Shown here in pieces: positions 1 to 11,573 of a stretch of 64,000 nt of DNA. The notes beneath the pieces are model-generated. The model was not told the origin of the DNA. It searched no databases and saw only the letters and a list, made by a program, of their open reading frames with translations. Numbering within the stretch: position 1 is the stretch's first letter; every line of letters starts with the position of its first letter. Origin of the DNA: Arcuatula senhousia (Eukaryota; Mollusca; Bivalvia; Mytilida; Mytilidae); the NCBI GenBank assembly GCA_963971305.1, contig OZ020304.1:19388103-19452102 (forward strand), written 5' to 3'. A program made the translations under genes and the position numbers.

Positions 1-1954
1 TACCAAAAACAATAAAAATCACACTAGGATACTTTTTTTTAGCTTTAAAACATGCCAGATGCCACATAAGACCTTAATGTTTGTAAAAAGTCACTTTAAA
101 AGATTGTTGTGTAGAAAAATATTAAAAACAATGCCTAAAATTACCAAAACTCATTACACGTATCAAGTTACATTGCGCAAAACTGAATGTATAAAACTAA
201 TTTTTCAAGACTGAAATAAATAAGGGGACTTAATGCACTGTTTGCAATCTTAAGACACATAAATCATTCAGTTTCTCTATTCATTTCTTCTACTTGTGAA
301 AAATATCCTTAAAAACATCCTTTTCATATCAATACTGCACTGCATTTGAGCCATGTTACCTAATAGAGGGTGAATATTGTGCTCAGAAATACAGATTTTG
401 CCAAGACATTCATCTATTAGCTACTAAAATGCTAAGCATGGTTACTCAGAATCTCAAAAAAGACAACTTTGTTTAAAAATAACAGAAGAATAGGAAAACA
501 AACAGTTTTCTATATTCAGTGGTGAATATTGATAAAGTGCACTTGGCCGCATTATGTCGAACATATATTTTGCCAATAATGTAACTTGTAAAAGCCAAAT
601 CTGTTGAAAACTGACATAAAATGGCTAAGTGAGATTGTTTAAAGTTATTTGAATAACCAAAATATCATTCCATGAAGTTAAGGGTCTTTTGGAAATTTGT
701 AAGCCAGATAAATACCCAAAAATGGAAATTTTGAGAGATTAGACAATTTTGGGGCCAAATTTTTCAAAAATGCACAACATATGCTGTTTTGGTAGTTTTT
801 CCATATTATTCACATAATGTCCAAACTGTTTACAAAGAAAAAGTAGCTTTTTTCAGGAAAAAAGTTTTCTCAGCCATCCAATACAAGGTATAAAACCACT
901 AATTCCGAGTCCCATTGATTTCTATGTTAAATTGGACATTTCTAAAATGCTGTAGATTTTTTGTCTTAAGTTCAAATAAAGTGTCAATAGTCTTATTTCA
1001 ATGCCAAATGATTTGGCTCACTCCAGTTCAAAAACTAGCACATCTTACATTGAATAACGGGAAAAACTGGTTCCCGGTTTAAATCTACCTGAACGTCCGG
1101 TACTTTCTAGTCATGTTTCTGGCAAGAATGAGACCCCAAGTAAAAGTAATCCTAAAAATTGACACTTAGCATATATATGAACAAACATGGGCTGAAATTG
1201 TTTCTAAGATGTTCATCTTTCAAATAAAAGCTCATTTAATGATTTGCATGCAATAGTTTTAGCTGGGTCAATACTTTAATGGAACTATATTGTCTCAAAA
1301 TAGGAACTATATTCAGGTTCGTCCTCTACCGGATTGCGAATTAGTGGTTTTATACCTATTAGAGATGCTCTAGCCAAAAGATGAAAATACAGAACAACTC
1401 GATATATATATAGTAAATGAATGAAAGAAGCAAAAATGGCATTCAAGTGTCTGAAGTGTAAAAGGGCCAAGACTAAATCAGTTGTTATGAAACACAAAAC
1501 AAAAAGAAACTGTAGTGAGCTTTTTTAACTTTTTGTGCAAAATTGGACTAGAATTTCGATGTCGGTCTGTTTGTCCGTCCTGATATATTTCTGAAGCTTA
1601 CCTTTTGGGTGCCTTGATAGCATTTCATAAAATTAACTTGTTCATCAAGGTGCATCAGGTTATGATATAACATATTGACTTAGGGATTGAATGGTAAAGG
1701 TCGCACTTTAAAAAACAGATATTGGATTCTAAGCCTTACTTTAAAATGTAATAATAGATGAGTAATTTCATTAAAATTTTTATAGCATAACTTTAGAACT
1801 GCTTGTTGGACATTTTCAATAACTGCCTACATCGAGATCGACATCTTCGACTATAGTCAAATTTAAGGGGAAAAGGGGGGGGGGGTCCAGAATAATTTTT
1901 GAAAACCTTTCGTTTACTTGAGGTTTCTTAACCACGTGCATTGATATTGAATTT
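1..1954. other. AT-rich noncoding stretch, nothing recognised
   Basis: No reading frame here has protein-like composition or a recognisable motif. It is AT-rich, with an 11-base G run near 1875-1885. It could be intron or intergenic sequence. Confidence 0.6.
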
Positions 1955-2140
1955 TAATACGACTGCATAAATTGCGGACGTGTAACGGTATGATGCTGTC
2001 GTCCTTGTCGTCTGTGGCGTTTGTCAACTTCGGTGTACACATGATAACTTTAGTCCTGGTTATCTGAACTTGTGAAATTTGACAGTGATATTCCTTACCA
2101 TTAAAGGATAAATGGGATGGATTTTGAGGGTCCCCCAATT
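1955..2140 (+). mobile_element. Left part of hairpin-ended family-B element (B1)
   Basis: It opens with an imperfect hairpin (TAATACGACTGCA ... TTGCGGACGTGTAA), followed by a GTCGTCCTTGTCGTC microsatellite-like run and the start of the family's internal unit. The same layout recurs at 8699. The element is cut at 2140 by a family-A insertion and resumes at about 7738, where the next bases continue the internal unit. Layout and T-rich, duplication-free insertion resemble non-autonomous Helentrons and bivalve 'pearl' elements; that assignment is inference. Confidence 0.6.
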
Positions 2141-2625
2141 TTAGCTCACCTGGACCGAAGTGAGCTATTGTCATCGCTTTGTGTCCATCGTCGTCGTCGT
2201 CTGTCGTTTGTCGTCCATAAACTATTTTTCAAAATCTTTTCTGAAACTTCTGAACAGAATTTAATGAAACTTGGTATGCTTGATCTTTCGGGTATTCGTC
2301 AAAAAACATGACTGCCGTTGCTATAGATAGACCAGGGACGGTCAGACTACTGTTTTTGGCTTGTAGATCAAAAAGTATAGAGATAGAGAAAATTTGATGC
2401 AACCTTTTATCTTCAGCATCAAAAGATCAACAAAAGTCTCCATTGGATCGAAGTTGTGAGATGAACCCTTACAGGAGTCAAGGCCCTTTAAAGGTAAAAA
2501 AAGCGTTTTTTAATGTTTTTACCCAATAGAATGAAAACTATTCCAGATAGAGAAAAGCTGTTGCTTGCTTCAACCTTCAGCTAATTACGCTTTTCAAAAT
2601 TGTTCATTTTGTCAAAAAACCTGTC

Positions 2626-3352
2626 ATATAACACTTCATTTGGTAGTTGGATTCCTTCAATATATCCTCCGGAATTGGAGATTAAAGAGACCACCGAATC
2701 TAATTGCTTCACGTCTTTCTTGGATTTGCACCTCGAATTTGACTCAGGTGGTCATCTCAGTACAAAAATTTACGATAAACGAGACGATTTTAATTTTCAA
2801 ATTATTAATTTTCCTAATCTACAGAGCAATATACCCACTTCTCCTGCATACGGTGTTTATATTTCTCAACTTATTCGATATGCCAGAGCTTGCACACATT
2901 TCACAGATTTTTTGATCAGACACCGGTTTCTTCGTGACCGACTTTTGAAGCAGGGCTATAAAAAAATACGTCTCATACGATCACTAAAAAAATTCTTTCT
3001 TCGTTATCAGCCACTAGCAGAAAAGTTCAAAATTGAGTTAAAAGATATGATAGTTAATTGTTTTAATTAGTGTTTGACTGGTCTGCTGTACTGAGATGAT
3101 CACCTCAATATCCCTATTGTGTCTCACAACTATGTTGTGGTCTATGGTCATTACCGGATCCTAAGATCGCAATGGAAGAGGGAGGTTTGGCGCCATAAAA
3201 CCTGGTTTAACCCACCATTTCGTTTGAAATGCCTGTACCAAGTAAGGACCATTGCGATCCACCAGTTCTCCGGTATGACTGATTCGTTTTTGTCATTTTC
3301 TCTGGACTATGATATTGATCATTCAAGTTCGGTAGTTTTGTTATTACCTTTA
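2626..3352 (+). pseudogene. 5'-truncated Penelope-like RT element (subfamily 1) C-terminus plus 3' tail
   Basis: The frame ending at 3070 encodes the C-terminal part of a reverse transcriptase: a short LDLHLEF segment, then IYDKRDDFNFQIINFP, AYGVYISQLIRYARAC and a basic tail (RLIRSLKKFFLRY). The palm motifs are missing, so it is 5'-truncated. A ~280-bp 3' tail (3071-3352) matches the tail of the copy at 52090-53605. Assignment to the Penelope-like group rests on the related copies, which show IPMGTNC and FRYIDD motifs. It lies inside a family-A unit; an uninterrupted unit at about 3490-3540 shows the unoccupied site. Confidence 0.75.
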
Positions 3353-3841
3353 TGACCCCTTATAGGAGTAATTTCCCTTTAAGGGTTAAAAACGCGTTTT
3401 TTACAAGTTTTTGTGTTTAAGATATGAAAACTATTGCAGATAGAGAAAAACTTGTTGCTTTCTTAAACTTTCAGCTAATTAGCTCTTCAAAAGTCTTCAT
3501 TGGTTTGAAGCTGTCATATGACCCTTTACAGGAGTTATTGCCCTTCTTTAACGGTCAAAAATAGCCATTTTTTTAAAAATGTTTTGCCTCACAGAATAAT
3601 AACTATTGCTAAAAAGATAAGCTGTTGCTTGGTTAAACCTTAAGCTTTTTAAGCTCTATAATAGTCTCCATTTGGGTCAAAGGTGTCGGATGACGCTTGA
3701 AGGGGTTATGGCTCTTAAAAGGTCAAAAGATATGATTAAATAAGCTAATAAAGCTCTTCAATAGCCTTCATTGGTTCGAAGCTGTTATATGACCCCTAAT
3801 AGGAGTAATTGTCCTTCTTTCATGGTCAAAAATAGCAGTTT

Positions 3842-3883
3842 TGTCTCGCCTGCGAAGCAGAGCGGGACATAGGTGTTACTTTA

Positions 3884-3914
<31 letters not shown>

Positions 3915-4745
3915 CGTTATCTTTTTTTGGAAAAGTTTAATGAGCACCTCCATATCTCAAGAACTATAAGTCCTAGGTTGATGAAACTTGGTATGCATAT
4001 GCCCCAGTAGTAGCTTAGCACAGTTGCATCCCCATCTTTTGACCTTGACCTTGATTTTCCGGTTGAGTGACTTTGACAGTTTTCAATACATACAATAGCA
4101 ATGGAAAAGTTTTGCGAGCACCTCTATATCTCAAGAACTATAGGCCCTAATTTGATGAAACTTGGTATGCATATGTCCCAGTAGTAGCTTAGCATAGTTG
4201 CATCCCCATCTTTTGACCTTGACCTTGATTTTCCGGTTGAGTGACTCTGACAATTTTAAATACAGATAATAGCAATGGAAAAGTTTTGCGAGCATCTCCA
4301 TATCTGAACAACTATAAGTCCTAGGTTAATGAAACTTGGTATGCATATGTCCCAGTAGTAGCTTAGCGCAGTTGCATCCCCATCTTTTGACCTTGACCTT
4401 GATTTTCTGGTTGAGTGACTTTGACAATTTTCAATACATACAATAGCAATGGAAAAGTTTTGCGAGCACCTCCATATCTTAAGAACTATAAGTCCTAGGT
4501 TGATGAAACTTGGTATGCTTATGCCCCAGTTGTTGATTAGCACAGTTACATCCTCATCTTTTGACCTTGACCTTGATTTTCCGGTTGAGTGACTGATTAT
4601 TTTTATTGCATATATTTGCTATGTTTAAGTTCTATAAACATGTTTTGATCTCAGAAACTGAAAATCTATGTAAATTCAAAATATAGTGGAAGTAAGAAAA
4701 AATTAATTGTTTCTGATGGTGCCGGCAGGCAAGACATACTCTTGT
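3842..4745 (+). mobile_element. Family-C hairpin-ended element with four ~174-bp tandem units
   Basis: It starts with TCTCGCCTGCGAAGCAGAGC, forms a GCGGGAC-type hairpin, and has a (GGCAGC)n microsatellite at about 3880-3915. Four units of ~174 bp start near 3931, 4101, 4275 and 4449; each contains AACTATAAGTCCTAGG-like and TTTTGACCTTGACCTTGAT segments. The 3' end is GGTGCCGGCAGGCAAGACA. It interrupts a family-A unit between T residues. No protein is encoded. Confidence 0.7.
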
Positions 4746-4816
4746 TTTTTAATGTTTTGCATTACAGAATAGTAATTATTGCTGATAAAGAAAAGCTGTT
4801 GCTTGGTTAAACCTAA

Positions 4817-6746
4817 AGCCCCAGTCACACTGTCACTTTTCGGCACCCCGTTTTACTACGTTTCTAAAACGTAGTGAAACGGCTATAAACGTCACGAAAC
4901 GTACCGACACGTAGTTGAAACCGGGTACATACGTAGAGATACCTGGACGCAAACGTGGGGTGCCCCGTTTGTATCGTTTGCACGACACAAACGTGGCGAA
5001 ACGCGGCTAAATAAATAAACGTAGCAGACACGTAGTAGAACGTGGTAAAACGTCGTTAAAACGTGTTAAAACCTAGTGATGGCGTAACGAAAACCTAGTA
5101 AAACGTAACAGAATGCCCACCACCAGGTTTTACTGCGTTTTCCTAGGTATTTACTACGTTTCACGAGGTTTTATGAGGTTCTTGCACGTTTTTACGTTTA
5201 ATGTTACGTTTCGCTAGGTTTTTTTCACGTTTTATCACGTTTTAGTAGGTATAATCACGTTTTATTACGCTTACTCTTTCATTTCGCCTATTTTTGCACC
5301 CTTGTTTTGTAACAAATCTTCATTTAGATCACATTAAAAGGAAAAAAGTATTATGAAATTGGTAAATTACAGGATGTTGCTGAATGAGCATGTATACGGC
5401 TATTCTACAAGATAAGGCTATGGTTGTTTCAATAAAACAAGGACCGGTACCAAAGGATAAGAAAAACGCGTTTAATTTTGGTGAGACATTGGAAAAGTAG
5501 GAGATCCTAGTTCGGTATGTACGAACAATTTTAGAGGAACTGGGGCGTGATGATATATTGTTTCCTTAGAAACTGTTTGCGAGTTGACCAAGCTATGTTC
5601 TAGGAGAATGTAGTTAAAGTGACGTCAGGGTTAAGAAGAAAGACGCATGGTTCAGAGAGGCAATTGGCCTATCTCTATTGCACTTGTACTCATCGCAGCG
5701 ATTTGTCAAGTTTTCTGTAACAAATTATTTTTTGAATTAAATGACTTGGATAAAATTACAAGGCGATTATTTTCTCTTATTTAAAGGAAATGAGGAAAAG
5801 ACTGAAATAGTACTTTGCGTGAAAGTCTTAAAGCTTTTAAATATAAACAATTTGTAACGAGTATTTTGTAAGCTAATGCGCACTAGTGATATCCCGCTTC
5901 TGTTCAAAACTAAATAGTATTCGGTTAACAGTAAGTAGATGACCTAGGAGTATAAAATAGATATACACCCTATTATACCATATGATAAGATTGAAGGCGA
6001 TATATAAAACCTCTGCGACCTATAGTTGGACAGCTGTGATAAAAAGTTTTCATCCATTTTCTACAAGTGTAAAACCAGTTTAGCTATGAACCTGAAATTA
6101 TTATGCACCATTTGGTACTACAGTAAATGCAAAATATCATATCTATTATATTTTAAAAGCAGTTGGAAAACTGAGACAAAATTGTATTTCACAGACAGAC
6201 GAACGGACGAACAATGGTAATACACTATACCATCAGTGATCATTAGTCTTTGGAGCGAAGATTTAATATAAATGAACTAAAATATGAATGAAATCACAAC
6301 TTACTTTTCTCCTCATAGCAATCACTACCTCTTCCTGGTGAATATATTTTTTTTTATTTTGAGAAAATTACGCGGTTTTCGCGGATAATTCTTCATAGCG
6401 TAGTGGTACGTGGTAAAACGTAGTAAAACGTAGTACATACCTAGCAAAACCACATAAATACGTACTTAAACGTAACATATACCTTGTAAAACGTGAGAAA
6501 GCCTAGTAATACCTGACGAAACGTACCACACACGTAGCAAAACGTTGTAAAACCTAATAAAACGGCTGATGTTAAACCTTGCCATACCTAGTTAAACGTA
6601 GTAAAACGTGAGGAAACCTTGTAAAACGTAGCATATACCTAGTTAAAGGAGAAGACCGAAAACTTTGACAATAAATTACATTAAAACGTGACGTTTCAAA
6701 ACGTAGTAAAACGGGGAAGCCAATACGTGACAGTGTGACTGGGGCT
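4817..6746. mobile_element. 1.93-kb non-autonomous DNA transposon, PIF/Harbinger-like, TSD TAA
   Basis: The termini are perfect inverted repeats starting AGCCCCAGTCACACTGTCAC. They are flanked by TAA at 4814-4816 and 6747-6749. Both subterminal regions (about 4850-5270 and 6400-6720) are filled with variants of AAACGTAGTAAAACGT on both strands. The 64-codon frame at 6026 has no transposase motif. The 3-bp TAA duplication suits PIF/Harbinger; the superfamily is otherwise inferred. A paralogous family-A unit at about 3630-3660 shows the unoccupied site. Confidence 0.8.
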
Positions 6747-6760
6747 TAAAGCTTTTTTAA

Positions 6761-7340
6761 GGTGGTTCGGGAGTATAAAACTGAGCATCTTTTTCAGACA
6801 TCTTGCAAATTTAGTCTGTATTTCAATTAAAGTGAATAAAAATAACACAAGAGATACAAAATTTAATTCTTTATTTTATTTTATGAATGAAATAAATATA
6901 ACAAATATGTATAAACAGAAAGTAAGCTTTTTCTAAAAAGTTCTATTTTCAGGGGAGATAATTGGCGGGAAACTGTGTGAAATTTTTTTATATAGAAATG
7001 TGTAGGAAAAATTAGTTTTTCTTAAATATCTTAAAAAGAAGGTCCGTGACCCCAAGTTTTTATCATGTTTTTTAGTAGATAGTATATGCGGCTTGTCATT
7101 TGTGAAATATAACTAAAATCTGATGGGTTTCCAGCTCACAGTGATGCTAAATAACTCTTTTCCCTTTATAATCTATTGGAAAAACGATCTCTAGGCAACC
7201 AACTTCGCAAGGTCATAAATCTGTAAAAAGGTCCGTGACCCCCAATTATTTTTGCATTTTTTTAATGTTCTTTTATCAAAGTTTAATTCTGCAAAATTTA
7301 ACAAAAATCTGATGGATTTTTCTTATACCCCCGAACCACC
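6761..7340. mobile_element. 580-bp MITE flanked by TTAA (copy 1)
   Basis: Inverted termini GGTGGTTCGGGAGTATA and TATACCCCCGAACCACC lie between TTAA at 6757-6760 and TTAA at 7341-7344. The related unoccupied unit reads CTTTTTAAGCTC, so TTAA was duplicated as in piggyBac-type insertions. A second copy in inverted orientation lies at 51402-51986. There is no coding capacity. Confidence 0.8.
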
Positions 7341-7424
7341 TTAAGCTCTATAATAGTCTTCATTGGGTCAAAGGCGTCGGATGACCCTTGTAGGAGTAAT
7401 GGCTCTTAAAAGGTAAAACACTAT

Positions 7425-7575
7425 TTAGTATTACTTATTGTCTTATCTACGGTCTTTTTATATGTGTTATTTTTCAATTTTTATTTATATATTACAACTT
7501 GTTTATGTCCCGATTAAGGCTGCAATATCGCCGACGGGACATAAAGCAGGCAACAATCAACAATCATTGCTTTAT
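7425..7575. repeat. Short hairpin element fragment inside A1
   Basis: Foreign sequence here splits a family-A unit. It contains an inverted repeat TATGTCCCGAT ... GACGGGACATA (about 7505-7544), resembling the GTCCCCGAC hairpins at 53.9-54.1 kb. Confidence 0.4.
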
Positions 7576-7737
7576 ATAATGAAAGCTATTGCAGATAGAG
7601 AAAAGCTGTTGCTTGCTTAAACTTTCAGCTCATTAAGCTCTACAAAATTTTTCATTGGTAAAAGATGTCAGATGACCCCTTAAACCTGTATGGCTTAAGG
7701 ACTAGGTGAGCGAATCAGGCTCTTGGGAGCCTCTTGT

Positions 7738-8056
7738 TTCTTAAAGAAATTAAGGACACAAAAAAATGGCAAAAACTGCAACTTTTTTGTTTGTTCCCAC
7801 AAAAACTTTTGTTCTGGTTTACAAACTGATATTTTACAATCATATTTCATACCATAAAAGGATGAATGGGATTGTTTTTTGGTGTATCCCTTTATTCGTT
7901 ATTAACTTTTAAAATTCTGGTTCGATTTCGAAAATAATTTTTTGCATGTTGAGTTTTGTCAAGTAATCAATACAAGATGGAGGATTCATTTTTGCAATTT
8001 CCCTTTTTTAGGTTATGAAATGAGGGACCAAAAAAGGGCTAAATCGAAACGCTTTT
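7738..8056 (+). mobile_element. Family-B element B1, middle part
   Basis: The first bases after A1 (TTAAAGAAATTAAGGACAC) continue the internal unit broken at 2140; compare TTTAGAAATTAGGGGCC at about 8895. The segment holds two family-B units and is interrupted again at 8057 by a second family-A element. Confidence 0.55.
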
Positions 8057-10363
8057 AGCTCACCAGGACCGAAGGTCCAGGTAAGCTATTGCCATCACTT
8101 GGCGTCTGTCGTCATCGTCGTCAGTCGTCGTCTCTTCCGAAAGGACTGAAGGGTTTGCTTTGAAACTTTGCACACTTCATGTATGGGATGTTCTCTACCA
8201 CGATTGCACTTCTGTTTTTGGCTTGTAAATAAAAAAGTATAAGAGATAGATGAAATCTGATGCCACGCTGCTGCTTCAGCATCTAAAGCTCTACAAAAGT
8301 CTCCATTCAGTCGAAGTTGTCAGATGACCCCTGATAGGAGTTACGGTCCCTTAAAGGTGAAAATAGCATTTTTTCATGCTTTTGGCTTATAGAATGAAAA
8401 CTATGACAGATAGAGAAAAGTTGTTGCTTGTTTAAATGTTCTACTCAATTAGCCCTACAAAAGCCTCCATAGGGTTGAAGTTGTCAGATGACCCCTTAAA
8501 GGAGTTACAACCCCTAAAATAATGGGTTTTTTTTCATATTTTTGGCCTTTGGAATGAAAACTATTGCAGATAAAGAGAAGCTGTTGCTTGCTTAAATGTT
8601 CAGCTTATTAAGCTCTACAAAAGTCTCCATAGGGTCGAAGTTGTCAGATGTCCCCTTATAGGGGTTTCGGCCCCTAAAATAACGTTCTTTCATGTTTTAA
8701 TACGACCGCAAAAAAAATGCGGACGTATTATGGTATGATGCTGTCGTTGTCGTCGTCGTCGGTGTCTGTTAACTTTTAAGTGTTTCCACAATAACTTTAG
8801 TTCTATTTATCTGATTACTATGAAACTTGACAATGATGTTCCTTATCATAAAAGGATGAATGGGATTGATTTTTGGGGTTACCCCATTTTTCGTTTAGAA
8901 ATTAGGGGCCAAAAAAGGGCTAAAAATACTACTTTTTTGTTTGTTTCCACAATAACTTTAGTTCTAGTTATCCAATTGCTATGCAATTTGACAGTGATGT
9001 TCATTACCATACAAGGATGAATTGGATTGATTTTGGGGGTCCCCCTTTTTTGTTTCAAAATTAGGGGCCCAAAAGGGGCAAAAAATTCAAATATTTTACA
9101 TGTTTCCACCATAACTTTGGTCCTAGTTGGCCTATTGATGTGAAATTTGTGAAGAATGGTTTTTACAATAAAAGAATGAACCTGGTTAAATTTTGCGCCC
9201 CCTTTTTCTCCGTTGTGCAATAAGGGTCCAAAAGGGGCCAAAATAAAAACTTTTTTTATTTGTGGTCCGATTTTGAAATTTTTTTGCATGTTTGTTCTGG
9301 TCAAATAGCGGATACAAAATTAAGAGTTAATTTTTGCGACCCCCCTTTTTTCCCCTATTACGTAATTAGGGGCCAAATGGGGCCAAAATCGAAACTTTTT
9401 AAATTGTGGTCCGATTTTGAATTTTTTTTTGCAAGTTTATTTTTGTCAAGTCGCGAATCCAAATTTGAGAATTTATTTTTGCGACCCCACCCCTTTTTCA
9501 CCTGTTATGTAATAAGGGGCCAAAAGGGGCCGAAATCGAAACTTTTTTAATTCTTGTTCGATTTTGACAATTATTTTGCAAGTTTATTCTTGTCAAGTAG
9601 CAGATATATTTTTGTGTCCCCTTGTTTTACTGTTATGTTATTAGGGACCAAAAGGGGCCAAAATCGTAACTTGTTTATTTCTGGTCCGATTAAAAAAAAT
9701 ATTTTACAAGTTCATCCTTGCCAAGTAGCGATTCTAAATTTAAGAATAAATTTTTGCGACCCCCACCTTTTTTTCGCTCATTACCTAAGGGGCTGTAATC
9801 ATAATTTAAAAAAAAATTATTCTGTGGTTTGATTTTTGATTTTTTCCCCAAACATTATTCTTTTCAAGAGAAGAATACAAAATTGAAAATTTATATTTTT
9901 ACCCCCTGGATCGAAAGTCCATCAGAGAAGCATGTGTCAAAAACCTTTGTCAGTCCACCATGGGCTGCATGTGTCCAGAGCAATAGACTATCCATATTGG
10001 GCCTAAAACGTACAGGGTTCAACATGTTGTGGTCGTATCATGCTGCGCTCGGCGAAGCTTTTATTGGCCTATGGAATGAAAACTATAGCAGAAAGAGAGA
10101 AGCTGTTGCTTGCTTAACTGTTCAGTTCATTTAGCTCTACAAAAGTCTCCATAAGATCAAAGTTGTCAGATGACCCCTTATAGGGGTAACGGCCCCTATA
10201 TTGTCTTTTTTTATGATTTGGGCCTATGGCTACATAATGAAGCTATAGTAGATAGAATAAAGCTGTTACTTGCTTAAGTGTTGAGCTCATTTAGCTCTAG
10301 AAAAGTTTTTACAGGGTCGACATCAAGACCAGGTGAGCAATTCAGGCTCCGGTGAGCCTCTTG
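8057..10363 (+). mobile_element. Family-A element A2, split by a family-B insertion
   Basis: The 5' hairpin is AGCTCACCAGGACC GAA GGTCCAGGTAAGCT, followed by (CGT)n. Tandem family-A units occupy 8250-8698 and 10058-10330. The 3' end is CAGGTGAGCAATTCAGGCTC followed by GAGCCTCTTGT. Sequence 8699-10057 is a family-B element placed between T residues inside a unit. Confidence 0.7.
8699..10057 (+). mobile_element. Family-B hairpin-ended element B2 with ~145-bp units
   Basis: It begins with a near-perfect hairpin: AATACGACCGCA, a 7-A loop, TGCGGACGTATT. Next come (GTC)n and tandem units of about 145 bp; the unit start TGTGGTCCGATTTTGA recurs near 9262, 9411, 9555, 9680 and 9821. Each unit carries a TTAGGGGCCAAAAGGGGCC-type block. 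Open frames here are by-products of the repeats. The 3' end is around GTCGTATCATGCTGCGCTC and GGCGAAGC. Confidence 0.65.
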
Positions 10364-10411
10364 TCTATTGTCCGATGTCAAATTTTTATTTTGGTTTTTA
10401 TTTCTTACAGA

Positions 10412-10631
10412 TAGGTCCAGACTTTTAAAAGAATGGACAATGCCTTTTTGTACAAAGTATGGAAAAAGTTCACCGGTGAAGAAAAGGCGTGAAAAGCAGA
10501 GAGCCAAACAGTTATCAGAGCACAAGACTTGTAAAGACCTGCACAACAAGCAACCAGAGTACAGAAAGGAGCAGTTGGATCCAGTTCCAGCTTTGGAATT
10601 TCATGCAGAATATTGCAAGGAGAAAATGTAG
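10412..10631 (+). CDS. Possible terminal exon of an unrecognised gene (hypothetical)
   Basis: An acceptor-like TTTATTTCTTACAG ends at about 10411. A frame follows to the stop at 10631, encoding about 72 residues. It is basic and polar (VKKRREKQRAK, KDLHNKQPEYRK). An AATAAA lies about 80 bp downstream (near 10715). No family is recognised, and the preceding bases look like a family-B unit, so the acceptor could be fortuitous. Confidence 0.25.
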
Positions 10632-10794
10632 TTGAATGACTACAATGAAAGAAAACGGTCGTTTTAAGGGTCAACAATATTTCACAAAAAGAAATCTTAG
10701 ATTTAATGTATAAAATAAAGAAATCAGAACAAAAAGGGACACCTAACATTAAAAGTTATTTCTAAAAGAAATCCACTTATTACCAGATTACCAA

Positions 10795-11025
10795 TCAGTT
10801 ATCTTTTAAATCAATCCTACAATTTAGCATTGGCTTTGGGTGGCCCAAACATCTTCCAAATGAAACGCAGGACTGTTTATTATTGTTTTGTTTTTCGTGT
10901 GCCTCTAGTACCAAGTGCTCAACATTTAGACACGTGGTATTGTGGCATAAATGAGAGATATCTTCCCCACTGGGCATATGTTGAATGCCATGTTGAAGCA
11001 TGTATGCCAACCGATAGACATACAT
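10795..11025 (-). CDS. Small protein with zinc-binding loop of His-Me homing endonucleases
   Basis: The 76-codon frame contains ISHLCHN, then CLNVEHLVLEAHEKQNNN, then a C...C...H...C series (SC, RC, GHPKP, NC). This matches my recollection of the I-PpoI-type zinc-loop module (SHLCHN..C.n..HL.LE...NN.R..C). HLVLE would include the catalytic histidine and the N-rich stretch the metal-binding asparagine. The frame is open upstream of the ATG to an acceptor-like ATTTTTAG at about 11050, so it may be a second exon with the N-terminus elsewhere. Substrate and role are unknown. The call rests on motif memory. Confidence 0.55.
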   Translation of the reverse strand: MYVYRLAYMLQHGIQHMPSGEDISHLCHNTTCLNVEHLVLEAHEKQNNNKQSCVSFGRCLGHPKPMLNCRIDLKDN

Positions 11026-11049
11026 GCGTTTAAAACCCCTGTCGTCTAA

Positions 11050-11573
11050 AAATTTGCAATATATAATGCCATATGTCCAAGATGTTGCCTTTTACCAAAT
11101 ACAACATTCACCATATTGCCCAATAACGGAATTATCTTGTAATTTTGTTGTTGTATTTCTCTATGTCTATGGAGAACATTTTGAAGAATTTTATATTTAC
11201 CGTGTGACTGAGTAGGAATATGCCCTTTTAGGTACATTTGTAAGTCCTTTTAAAGGGCCAGTCAAAAATAAAACTATTAGGCTCAAAACTACCCAAAACA
11301 GGGCCATAAAGTACTAAAATAAAAAAAAAAAATTATTCATTTTTATATAATTTATCATTAATTATCAATTTCAAAAAATTCATGCAAAAAAATCATGAAA
11401 AAGGATATTTTTGAAAAATCCACCCCTTCATTTAGGCCCGAGTACACAATAAATTTCCCCTCTTTATTCAATATAGAAATATGACAGTTTACAAAAATTG
11501 CACCAATGCACTAAAATGAGGATTTATTAGACTTACAGTACAACACAAGAGCCAACAGATATTGAAAATTCTT
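11050..11573. other. AT-rich spacer, nothing recognised
   Basis: No motif-bearing frame or repeat structure was seen. It could be 5' or intronic sequence of the zinc-loop ORF. Confidence 0.4.

Larger units (their letters stand above)
2141..7737 (+). mobile_element. Family-A hairpin-ended element A1, with nested insertions
   Basis: The 5' end is AGCTCACCTGGACCGAAG followed by (TCG)n. The 3' end is AGGTGAGCGAATCAGGCTC with a terminal hairpin of the type AGGCTC..GGGAGCCT ending in CTTGT. Between them are ~130-155-bp tandem units, each with GAAAACTATTGCAGATAGAG and GTTGCTTGCTTAAA-type segments. It is interrupted by an RT fragment, a family-C element, a PIF/Harbinger-like element, a TTAA MITE and a short hairpin element. 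It has no ORF of its own. The flanking B1 sequence reads straight through without an obvious target duplication. Confidence 0.7.

Noticed and set aside
8820..9832. Run of open frames of 66-141 codons on both strands
   Set aside because: They are produced by tandem family-B units lacking stops; the peptides repeat with the DNA period and have no protein-like features.
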